NCBI GenBank assembly: GCA_963838885.1
Contig: CAWITB010000055.1
Location: 209,331 to 273,330, forward strand
Source of the DNA: JAICMB01 sp963838885
GTDB taxonomy: Bacteria; Acidobacteriota; Terriglobia; Bryobacterales; Bryobacteraceae
DNA length: 64,000 nucleotides
Reading direction: 5' to 3'
A program made the translations under genes and the position numbers. The notes beneath the pieces are model-generated. The model was not told where the DNA came from, did no database searches, and worked only from the letters and a program-made list of their open reading frames with translations. How positions within the stretch are numbered: position 1 is the first letter of the stretch; each line of letters opens with the position of its first letter. Of this stretch, positions 17,583-25,308 are shown in pieces.

Positions 17583-19304
17583 GTCTCTCGATTCCGCGGC
17601 GCGTGTATGCGGACCTGTACGGTCCCACCACCGGCGATCGCGTCCGCTTGGGCGATACCGCGCTCGTCATAGAAGTCGAAAAGGACTTCGCCGCCTATGG
17701 CGACGAGGTCACCTTTGGCGGCGGCAAGGTTATCCGCGACGGCATGGGCCAGTCGAGCGGAGCGTTGCGCGAGAGTGTCCCCGGCGCTCTCGATCTGGTC
17801 ATCACCAACGCGCTCATCCTGGATCATTGGGGCATCGTGAAGGGCGACATCGGCATTCGCGACGGCCGCATCGTCAAGGTGGGAAAAGCGGGTAATCCCG
17901 ACACCATGGAAGGCGTCGACGCGGAGTTGGTGATCGGCGCCGCCACCGAGGTGATCGCGGGCGAAAATCTGATCGTGACCGCGGGCGCCGATCGATTCTC
18001 ATATCCATTTCATCTCGCCGCAGCAGATCTACGAAGCGCTTTCGGGCGGTATCACGACGATGATCGGCGGAGGCACGGGGCCTGCGACGGGAACCAATGC
18101 GACCACGTGCACGCCGGGAGCATGGAACTTGGCCCGCATGCTGGAAGCCGGCGACGCGTGGCCCATAAATTTCGGCTTTCTAGGCAAAGGCAACGCGGCC
18201 GGCATCGGTCCGCTCGAAGAACAGATCCGCGCCGGAGCATGCGGGTTGAAACTTCACGAAGACTGGGGCACGACCCCGGCTGCAATCGACGCCTGTCTCC
18301 AGGCCGCCGATGCCCACGACGTCCAGGTCGCCATTCACACCGATACGATCAACGAGGCCGGCTTCGTCGAAGATACGATTGCAGCGATCGCGGGCCGCAC
18401 CATCCACACCTATCACACGGAAGGCGCGGGCGGAGGCCACGCTCCCGACATCATCCGCATCGCCGCTCATGAAAACGTTTTGCCGTCGTCCACCAACCCG
18501 ACGCGCCCCTTTACGGTGAACACCATCGCCGAACACCTCGACATGCTGATGGTGTGCCATCATCTGAACCCGCTGGTGCCCGAGGATGTAGCTTTCGCGG
18601 AAAGCCGCATTCGCCCTGAAACCATCGCCGCCGAAGATATTTTGCACGACCTCGGCGTCTTCAGCATGATTTCGAGCGATTCGCAGGCCATGGGCCGCAT
18701 CGGCGAAGTGGTCGCGCGCTGCTGGCAGACAGCGCACAAAATGAAGCTGCAGCGTGGCCCGCTGGCGCCGGATTCGGCGCGCAATGATAATTTCCGGGCG
18801 CGGCGCTACGTCGCAAAGTACACCATCAACCCGGCGATCACGCACGGTATCGCGCGGCATACCGGTTCCATCGAACCCGGCAAACTCGCGGACCTGGTTT
18901 TGTGGAAACCGGCCATGTTCGGCGCCAAGCCGGAGATGGTTGTAAAAGGCGGCTTTATTGCGTGGAGCGTGATGGGCGACGCCAACGCCTCGATCCCCAC
19001 GCCGCAGCCGGTGCTGTACCGCCCAATGTTTGGAAGCTTTGGCGGGGCAGTGGCATCCACATCTCTTACCTTCGTCTCGCGAGCGGCGTTGGATGCGGAA
19101 ATTCCGCGCAAGCTGGGTCTTCGCAAGACCGCCGTGGCCGTGGAACGCTGCCGTGCGATTGGGAAAAAGGACATGGTGCACAACAATGCCATGCCGCGCA
19201 TCGAAGTCGATCCGGAAACGTATGAAGTGCGCGCCGATGGCGAGCTGCTGACCTGCGAGCCGGCCATAACGCTGCCGCTCGCGCAGCGCTATTTTCTTTT
19301 CTGA
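17579..19304 (+). CDS. ureC: Urease alpha (catalytic) subunit, interrupted by a one-base frameshift
   Basis: Hydrolyses urea to ammonia and carbamate at a dinuclear nickel site. Two overlapping frames together make one complete UreC (about 575 aa). The first runs from 17579 through 'GDEVTFGGGKVIRDGMGQ' to 'NLIVTAGA'. At about 17990 an extra G moves the sequence to another frame, which carries 'IDSHIHFISPQQIYEAL' (metal ligands HxH), 'MIGGGTGPATGTNATTCTPG', 'KLHEDWG' (carbamylated Lys), 'MVCHHL' (catalytic His) and 'SSDSQAMGR' (metal Asp). Everything else is intact. As read, the product would be a truncated N-terminal domain with no active site. Either this is a sequencing indel or urease is newly inactivated. 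Confidence 0.93.
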
Positions 19305-19336
19305 TGTTGGGAGAATGATCGTGGAAAAAACGGCTT

Positions 19337-19981
19337 ATGCTTCGCGATAATTGGCAACGCGCTTTTCGTCTGGGGGTGGCCGGCCCGGTGGGTAGCGGAA
19401 AAACGGCGCTCGTCGAAAAACTGTGCCGCGCGCTTTTTCCACGCATCGATCTCGCCGTCGTCACCAATGACATTTACACTCGGGAAGACGCGGAGTTCCT
19501 GATCCGCCAGGGCGCGCTCCCGGCGGAGCGCGTGCGCGGCGTCGAGACCGGCGGCTGTCCCCACGCGGCGATTCGCGAAGACGCCTCCATGAACCTGGAA
19601 GCGATCGCCGATCTGGAGCGGGCATTCCCAGGGCTGGAGCTACTCATGGTCGAGAGCGGCGGCGATAATCTTGCTGCTGCGTTCAGCCCGGAGCTCGTGG
19701 ATGCCTTCGTCTACGTTATCGATGTAGCCGGAGGAGATAAGATCCCGCGCAAGGGAGGACCCGGCATACAACGCTCGGACTTGCTGGTCATTAACAAAAT
19801 GGATCTGGCGCCCTATGTCGGAGCGTCGCTTCAAGTGATGGAGCGCGACTCGCGGCGCATGCGCGCGGACAAGCCTTTTCTATTTACCAATCTGAAAAGT
19901 GGCGAGGGGCTGGACGGCGTGCTCGGTTGGCTGCATCCGCTCCTCTCGGCGCACGCCAGTCACCGCACACCGGGCCTATAA
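19337..19981 (+). CDS. ureG: Urease accessory GTPase UreG
   Basis: 214 aa SIMIBI-class GTPase that drives nickel delivery to urease. The P-loop 'GVAGPVGSGKTALVEKLCRAL' is at about residues 13-33. 'VVTNDIYTREDAEFL', 'GVETGGCPHAAIRED' (metal-binding CPH) and 'LLVINKMDLAPYVGA' (guanine specificity NKxD) are all present. It is 32 bp after ureC and ends the operon. No ureE gene is seen in the window, so the nickel donor to UreG must be elsewhere or supplied by hypAB. Confidence 0.95.
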   Translation: MLRDNWQRAFRLGVAGPVGSGKTALVEKLCRALFPRIDLAVVTNDIYTREDAEFLIRQGALPAERVRGVETGGCPHAAIREDASMNLEAIADLERAFPGLELLMVESGGDNLAAAFSPELVDAFVYVIDVAGGDKIPRKGGPGIQRSDLLVINKMDLAPYVGASLQVMERDSRRMRADKPFLFTNLKSGEGLDGVLGWLHPLLSAHASHRTPGL

Positions 19982-20158
19982 TCGGCTGCTTTACCCCAGT
20001 GAACCCGGCAACGGATCCTCTCACTTTTTTGTCGGCGTATTTCCCTGGGATGAGGGTCGCCACGGTTCCGAAATACATCACGATCTCATGTTTCCCACCG
20101 TGCCGCTCCGGCGATGAACGCTTTATGTTCCGTTTTCAAATAATCGTTGGCGCGCTCC

Positions 20159-21076
20159 CTAGGCTTGCGAGAGATAGCCGCGTAGTTTCCGCAAGTCGCG
20201 CTTCATCGCGCTGTATACAGTCTCCCGTTCGCCTCCGAAGGGATATTCGAAATGGAGTTGCAGCGGTCCCGAGAAACCGGATTCGGCAACCATGCGGAAG
20301 AAGCGCGGGAAGGGGACCATGCCTTCTCCGAGAGGCTTCCATTCGGGCGTCCATTTTCCGCCGGCGTTCTTGACCCACAGGAAGTCCTTGACGGCGATGC
20401 CGCGTAAGCGCGGCTCCGTTATCCGGAAGCTGTCGATCCACCCTCCCAAGCCTCCCTCGATCACGGCGTGGCCGATATCGTAATTCACGCCGACCGAATT
20501 GGGATCGAAATCCTTCAGAAGGATGTAGAGGTCCCAAATGGGCGCGCCCACGAGGCCCTCGCCGGAGTGCGTGTGATACATGGCGCAGGCGTTGTAGCGC
20601 GAATTCAGCGCCGCGAGCTTGGCGATGCGCGGCTTCATCTCTTCCAATTGGGCGGCATACGGTTGGCCTGCCCCATAGCGAAAGCCGCCCCAGCGGTAGT
20701 TTCGAATCCCCAGCGCCGTCATGGTCCGGAGAATGTCTTCCGCAAACGGAGTCCGCGTATCGACGATATCCGCGGTAATCATGGGAACCTCGAGCCCGTG
20801 TTGGCGGATGATGGCGACCAGTGGAGGTAGGTCCTGTTTGACGCGCGCCGGTTCGACGTGCCCGCCCGGGCGCACCGTGATGTCGACGCCATCGAATCCA
20901 ATATCGGCGGCCGCCTTGGCGAGTTCTTCTCCGGCAAGGAATTGGAGGGGCTTGGAAAAGATCGCAACTTTCAACTTGAGCCGTCCGGGCTTTTCGTTGG
21001 CGGATCGCGCCGGCAGTATCTGGCCGAGCATCGCAGCGCCTCCCAGAAGAGTACGGCGAGAGATTTCCGGCGCCAT
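20159..21076 (-). CDS. Exported sugar-phosphate isomerase/epimerase-like TIM barrel
   Basis: 305 aa. The N-terminal 'SRRTLLGGAAMLGQILPARS' is a twin-arginine-like signal. The mature part is a xylose-isomerase-like TIM barrel: 'VAIFSKPLQF', 'DIGFDGVDITVRPGGHV', 'YNACAMYHTHSGEGLVG', 'GVNYDIGHAVIEGG' and 'LQLHFEYPFGG'. The 'YDIGH' motif and paired Glu/His residues suggest a divalent metal site. This family is much expanded in Solibacter-like bacteria and is thought to act on sugars, but the substrate is unknown. It stands convergent with the urease operon. Confidence 0.82.
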   Translation of the reverse strand: MAPEISRRTLLGGAAMLGQILPARSANEKPGRLKLKVAIFSKPLQFLAGEELAKAAADIGFDGVDITVRPGGHVEPARVKQDLPPLVAIIRQHGLEVPMITADIVDTRTPFAEDILRTMTALGIRNYRWGGFRYGAGQPYAAQLEEMKPRIAKLAALNSRYNACAMYHTHSGEGLVGAPIWDLYILLKDFDPNSVGVNYDIGHAVIEGGLGGWIDSFRITEPRLRGIAVKDFLWVKNAGGKWTPEWKPLGEGMVPFPRFFRMVAESGFSGPLQLHFEYPFGGERETVYSAMKRDLRKLRGYLSQA

Positions 21077-21239
21077 GGCGATCCCATCTTATACGGAACC
21101 GCGATCAAAAGGCAAAACCGATCGCGAAATCGAGCGATGAGGAAATCGCTCATTTGCCCAATCTTGTTCGCTCAAGCGTACCCCATGCTTCGTCGTCCGC
21201 CTACGACTGATACGCGTCACCTGATATCCTTGTCGCTTC

Positions 21240-22052
21240 ATGGCGAGCGTGTTTCGGGATGGTCTGCTGCAAGGGAAGGTCGCTTTAGTAACAGGAGGCG
21301 GAAGCGGCATCGGGCAGCGGATGGCGGAGCGCTTCGCGGAGCACGGCGCGAAGGTGATGCTGGTGGGCCGCAGGCAGGCCACGCTGGACGCCGCGGCGCG
21401 TCTGATACGCGAGCGCGGCGGAGAGGCCGCCACGGCCGCGGTGGATGTCCGCGAGTACGACAAGGTTGCCGAGGCGGCGGCTCGAACGCGGCGGGACTTG
21501 GGGCCGATCGACATCGTGGTCTGCGCGGCGGCGGGTAATTTTCCCGCTCCCGTAACGGGAATGTCGGCGAACGGGTTCAAGGCTGTCATCGATATCGACC
21601 TGAACGGTACGTTCAACACCTGCCGCGCGGCATATGAGCATTTGCGCAAACCCGGCGCTTCCATCATTGCCATTTCGGCGAACCATGCCACGCAGCCGAT
21701 CGCGTATCAATCGCATGTCTGCGCGGCGAAAGCGGGAGTGGAGCTGCTGACGCGCACTATCGCGATCGAATGGGGGCCGGAAGGGGTGCGCGCCAACTGC
21801 ATCACGCCGGGGCCGACGGAGGACACCGAAGGCATGAGGCGGCTCGCTCCCAGCGAAGAGATCCGCCGCCGCATCGTCGCCGCCATTCCATTGCGCCGCT
21901 ACGGCTCGAAAGACGAGCTCGCGGACCTGGCGCTGTTCCTGTGCTCGGATGCGGCCGCTTATATTACAGGCGCGGTATATGTATGCGACGGGGGCCAGGG
22001 GCTGGTGCGCTCGGGCATCCTCGAGGCGGGGCCCGCGCAAGCGCATGGCTGA
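21240..22052 (+). CDS. SDR-family oxidoreductase (2,4-dienoyl-CoA reductase-like)
   Basis: 270 aa short-chain dehydrogenase. The Rossmann NAD(P) site is 'VTGGGSGIGQRMAERFAEHG' near residue 19. 'IDIVVCAAAGNFPAPVTGMS' resembles the AAGNF segment of peroxisomal-type 2,4-dienoyl-CoA reductases. Instead of the standard YxxxK, the active region reads 'AYQSHVCAAKAGVELLTR', again like that subgroup. It is therefore likely to reduce an enoyl-CoA intermediate of fatty-acid breakdown, though this is inference. Its end overlaps the start of the permease gene by eight bases. Confidence 0.82.
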   Translation: MASVFRDGLLQGKVALVTGGGSGIGQRMAERFAEHGAKVMLVGRRQATLDAAARLIRERGGEAATAAVDVREYDKVAEAAARTRRDLGPIDIVVCAAAGNFPAPVTGMSANGFKAVIDIDLNGTFNTCRAAYEHLRKPGASIIAISANHATQPIAYQSHVCAAKAGVELLTRTIAIEWGPEGVRANCITPGPTEDTEGMRRLAPSEEIRRRIVAAIPLRRYGSKDELADLALFLCSDAAAYITGAVYVCDGGQGLVRSGILEAGPAQAHG

Positions 22053-23496
22053 GGGGTTGAACCCAGCCGAGCCCGGCCCGCGCCGTCCGGCAGGCGCGCG
22101 ACCGAGCGCCGTTTTATTGCGGCAACTCGGCGTGGCGAGCGCGACGGCGCTCGTGATATCGAACATGGTCGGGACGGGCATTTTTACGACCACCGGGTAC
22201 CTCGCCGGGCAACTCGGCTCCGCCAAGCTGATTTTGTGGATCTGGGTGGTGGGCGGGATCTGCGCACTGGCGGGGGCCATCAGCTATGCGGAGCTGGGCG
22301 TGAATTTTCCGAGCTCCGGCGGCGAGTACGTGTACTTGACCGAGGCATTCGGGCCGAGCTGGGGATTCATGACGGGATGGATCTCGTTCTTCGCGGGATT
22401 TTCCGCGCCTATCGCCGCCGCGGCGCTGGCGTTCTCCGATTATGTGGGCTATTTCAAGCCCTCGTTCAAGCAGGAAAACGCGCTGCGGATGTTTGGCGTG
22501 GGGACGTGGGAGTTCCACATCGGCGGCGCTCAGGCGCTGGCGTCGGCTCTGATCGCGGTGTTTACGATTCTCAATTGCGTGGGGGTGCGGCGTACCGCGC
22601 GGGTGCAGAACGTTCTGACGGGCGCCAAGGTATTTATTATCGTGGCGCTGCTCGTGGCGGGGTTCGCTTTCGGAGAGGGAAGCTGGAACAATTTTTCCGT
22701 GCCGCTCGCCAGGCGTACGTCGGACATTCCGGTGGCCTCGCAGTTTTTCGTCAGCCTATTTTATATTTACGTGAGCTACAGCGGTTGGAACGCCGCCACA
22801 TACGTGGCCGAAGAGGTAAAACAGCCGGCGCGAACGCTGCCGCTCTCAATGGGGTTGGGCGCCGTGCTGGTGACGACGCTTTTTGTTGGTCTGAACGCCT
22901 TATTCATATATGCCGTTCCGCTGCGCGAAATGGCGCCCGACGCGAACCATATCCAAGTCGCGATCGGCGCATTGTCCGCGCGTCATTTGTTCGGAGGTGC
23001 GATTGCGGGCGCTTTCAGCGCGGCCATGGCGCTTTCGCTGATGGCGACCGTGAACGCGATGGTCACGATCGGACCGCGCGTGTACTATGCGATGGCGCGC
23101 AATGGGGCCTTTTTCGGCGCGGCGGCCAAGGTGGATCCGCGCTGGCATACACCGGCGATCGCGATCGTGTGTCAGGGGATCTGCTCCATCGCGATGACGG
23201 TCACGCCGTTTTTGAATCTGCTGCTGTATATCGGAATTACGTTGAACTTCTCGGCGATGATGTCGGTGGCTTCGCTGCTTATTTTTCGCAGGCGCGCGGG
23301 CTGGCGAAAACTGAAGGCCGTCAGCTTTCTCTATCCCGCCATTCCGTTGTTCTTTATCGCGGTGGGCGTGTGGATCACGATCTTCGGAGTGAAAGAGCAG
23401 CCAGTTGTGGCCTTGGCGGCGGTGTTGACCGTGGCGGCCGGCGCGGTAGTATACCGCTGGCGCGCGAGGCACTGGCGTTTGAGACCGGTCTTATGA
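22045..23496 (+). CDS. APC-family amino acid permease
   Basis: 483 aa from ATG 22045, which overlaps the SDR stop; the larger frame upstream has no better start. About twelve transmembrane segments are evident. The first, 'ALVISNMVGTGIFTTTGYLA', contains the GxGIF substrate loop typical of APC transporters. 'GGEYVYLTEAFGP' and 'AAILVAEEVKQPARTLP'-type segments follow ('YVAEEVKQPARTLPLSM'). It likely exchanges or imports amino acids; specificity cannot be read. Overlap with the SDR gene suggests one transcript. Confidence 0.9.
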   Translation: MAEGLNPAEPGPRRPAGARPSAVLLRQLGVASATALVISNMVGTGIFTTTGYLAGQLGSAKLILWIWVVGGICALAGAISYAELGVNFPSSGGEYVYLTEAFGPSWGFMTGWISFFAGFSAPIAAAALAFSDYVGYFKPSFKQENALRMFGVGTWEFHIGGAQALASALIAVFTILNCVGVRRTARVQNVLTGAKVFIIVALLVAGFAFGEGSWNNFSVPLARRTSDIPVASQFFVSLFYIYVSYSGWNAATYVAEEVKQPARTLPLSMGLGAVLVTTLFVGLNALFIYAVPLREMAPDANHIQVAIGALSARHLFGGAIAGAFSAAMALSLMATVNAMVTIGPRVYYAMARNGAFFGAAAKVDPRWHTPAIAIVCQGICSIAMTVTPFLNLLLYIGITLNFSAMMSVASLLIFRRRAGWRKLKAVSFLYPAIPLFFIAVGVWITIFGVKEQPVVALAAVLTVAAGAVVYRWRARHWRLRPVL

Positions 23497-23573
23497 CACG
23501 ATCGCCGACGCGGCGCGAACGTTTCAATGGTCGTTGAAACATCGCCCCATCGGCCCGGTCTAGAATTTGGGTA

Positions 23574-24358
23574 ATGATCGTTGGACCCGATATTGCCGGC
23601 ACGGCCGCGCTGTTCGGGGACCCCGTGCGGGCCGCGATGCTGACGGCCTTGCTGGACCACACGCAGTTGTCCGCTGGGCAACTGGCTTTCGCGGCAAATG
23701 TTTCGCCGCAAACGGCAAGTTTTCACCTGGCGAAGTTAACCGCGGCGGCGCTTCTCCGAGGAGAGCGGCAGGGGCGCAATCAGCTGTACCGGCTGGCGGG
23801 GTGCGGCGGTGGCGCATGCGATCGAGTCGCTGGCGGCGGTTTCGGCGCCACACGACTCGACACCGCACATTTCGGCATCGCACATTGCGGCGCCGCACAA
23901 TTCGACATCGGACATTTCGGCATTGCACAAGGGCGTTCGAGAGAAGCGGGATGGCTTCGGCTGCGAGCGGTTGCGGCAGCTTCGGACGGCGCGAACCTGT
24001 TATGACCATTTAGCCGGCGTGAGCGCCGTCCTGCTGCACGATTCGTTGCTGCGATCCAGCTATCTGGTTCCGTCGAGTGAAAAAGAATACGCGCTCACGG
24101 AGCGTGGCCGCGAGTGGCTGCAAGCCGCGGGCGTGAATGGAAATGTTCCGCGAACGCGATCGCCCTTCGCGCGTCCCTGCCTGGACTGGAGCGAACGGCG
24201 GGCCGCATCTGGCGGGCCGGCTGGGCGCGCAGTTACAGGAGCTTTTCTTCAAGGATGGCTGGATCGTTCGCATTCGGAATAGCAGGGCGGTTCGGATCAC
24301 CGAACGGGGGCTGCGCGAATTTGAGCGGCAATACGGGCTGAACTTGAAATCCCTATGA
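23574..24358 (+). CDS. ArsR-family winged-helix regulator, split by two single-base frameshifts
   Basis: Three adjoining frames form one protein. The first (from ATG 23574) gives the helix-turn-helix: 'AALFGDPVRAAMLTALLD', 'QTASFHLAKLTAAALLRGERQGRNQLYRLAG'. An extra T at about 23802 moves to a frame with 'VAHAIESLAAVSA', then 'RTCYDHLAGVSAVLLHDSLL' and 'RPCLDWSER'. An extra G near 24202 leads to the last frame, 'PHLAGRLGAQLQELFFKDGW' to 'ITERGLREFERQYG'. The final stop overlaps the NIPSNAP start (ATGA), so the true end is preserved. The middle section holds five 15-bp repeats. It probably represses the following genes. Confidence 0.8.
23850..23924. repeat. Five tandem 15-bp repeats inside the ArsR-type gene
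   Basis: Five consecutive 15-base units of the form GCACATTTCGGCATC begin at 23850, 23865, 23880, 23895 and 23910, with up to several mismatches between them. In the gene's frame they encode a five-residue period (PHDST-PHISA-SHIAA-PHNST-SDISA) in the linker between the HTH and the C-terminal part. They are in-frame multiples of three, so copy-number change would not itself break the gene. Confidence 0.8.
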
Positions 24359-24666
24359 TTACTCTCTGCATTCAATATCAAATCGATCCCCAGAAACTTT
24401 CCGGCTTCGAGAAATACGCTCGCAATTGGCCCCAGCCGATCCGGCGGTGCGGCGGCGAGCTCATCGGATATTTCCTGCCGACGAAACTCGCGGGGCGGAC
24501 CAACATGGCCCTGGCGCTGATCCGGTTCCGGGATTTAGCCGCATACGAGCGTTATCGAGATGCGCTCATGAAGGACCCGGATGCCATCGCTAACGTCCAA
24601 CAGGCGGAGGCAACGGGTTGCATTCTCGTCGAGGACCGCTCGTTTCTGCGGCAGGTTTTGGAATAA
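24355..24666 (+). CDS. NIPSNAP-family protein
   Basis: 103 aa ferredoxin-like dimeric alpha-beta barrel (NIPSNAP family). It begins 'MITLCIQYQIDPQKLSGFEKYARNW' in type, with 'FRDLAAYERYRDALMKDPDA' as the typical second half. NIPSNAP proteins have no fixed enzymatic role in bacteria. The start codon overlaps the regulator's stop (ATGA), a strong sign that the two are co-translated, and a protoglobin gene follows after 16 bp. The arrangement regulator-NIPSNAP is recurrent in bacteria to my knowledge. Confidence 0.85.
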   Translation: MITLCIQYQIDPQKLSGFEKYARNWPQPIRRCGGELIGYFLPTKLAGRTNMALALIRFRDLAAYERYRDALMKDPDAIANVQQAEATGCILVEDRSFLRQVLE

Positions 24667-24682
24667 GGAGCGTTTCGAAACC

Positions 24683-25273
24683 ATGAGCGGTTCCGAGACA
24701 GCGGGTTACGGTTACGGCCGCCCCGCAAGCGCGCACTCTCCCGTTTCTTTGGCGGAATTGCACCAACTCGAAGCGAGCGCCGGTTGGACCGAAGAGGATG
24801 CCGCGATTCTACGGAAGCATAGTCGAATCTTCGAGGATCGCGCCGAGCAGATGGTCGATTCGTGGCGAGCGGTCATCGCATCGCAGCAGCATCTGGCCAA
24901 ATGGTTTTACGGGCCCGATGGGCGGCCGGACGAAGATTACAAAGCAAAGGTCAAGGAACGTTTTGTGCAATGGGTGCGCGACGCCTGCGCTCGTCCGCAC
25001 GATCGGGAATGGCTGGATTATCAGGAGGAAATCGGTCTTCGCCATACGCCGGAGAAGAAGAATGTCACGGACGGGGCGCATACCGCTTCCTTCGTCCCGC
25101 TGCGGTATTTGTACGCATTCACGGCCGTTGTGGCGCTGTCGGCCCGCGCATTTTTCGTCGAGGCCGGCGTGGGCGGAGAGGAGTTGCAGAGACTCGAGGA
25201 CGCGTGGCTGAAGGCCGTATTGCTGCACGTGACATTGTGGAGCCGGGCTTATTCGAAAGAGGGGCTATGGTAA
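24683..25273 (+). CDS. Protoglobin-domain protein
   Basis: 196 aa from ATG 24683, preceded by AAGGAG about 14 bases upstream. The whole protein is a protoglobin-like globin: 'HSRIFEDRAEQMVDSWRAVIAS', 'YKAKVKERFVQWVRDACARPHD', 'YQEEIGLRHTPEKKNVTDGA' and 'PLRYLYAFTAVVALSARAFFVEAG'. The 'IGLRHTPEKKN' block with its His is the proximal heme-ligand region of the family. It is a heme protein likely to bind O2, CO or NO, without an attached output domain. Co-location with the ArsR-type regulator and NIPSNAP suggests a gas- or heme-linked operon. Confidence 0.85.
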   Translation: MSGSETAGYGYGRPASAHSPVSLAELHQLEASAGWTEEDAAILRKHSRIFEDRAEQMVDSWRAVIASQQHLAKWFYGPDGRPDEDYKAKVKERFVQWVRDACARPHDREWLDYQEEIGLRHTPEKKNVTDGAHTASFVPLRYLYAFTAVVALSARAFFVEAGVGGEELQRLEDAWLKAVLLHVTLWSRAYSKEGLW

Positions 25274-25308
25274 AGCGTCGCAGAGCCGCGGCGGCCGCCG
25301 TGCAAGAG

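Noticed and set aside
23736..24009. Pentapeptide-repeat-like proteins read on the minus strand across the 15-bp repeats (Cys/Ala/Glu-rich five-residue periods)
   Set aside because: They are the antisense reading of the tandem repeat within the ArsR-type gene. The plus strand has a clear HTH and a coupled downstream gene; the antisense frames lack starts and the A(D/N)LxX pattern.
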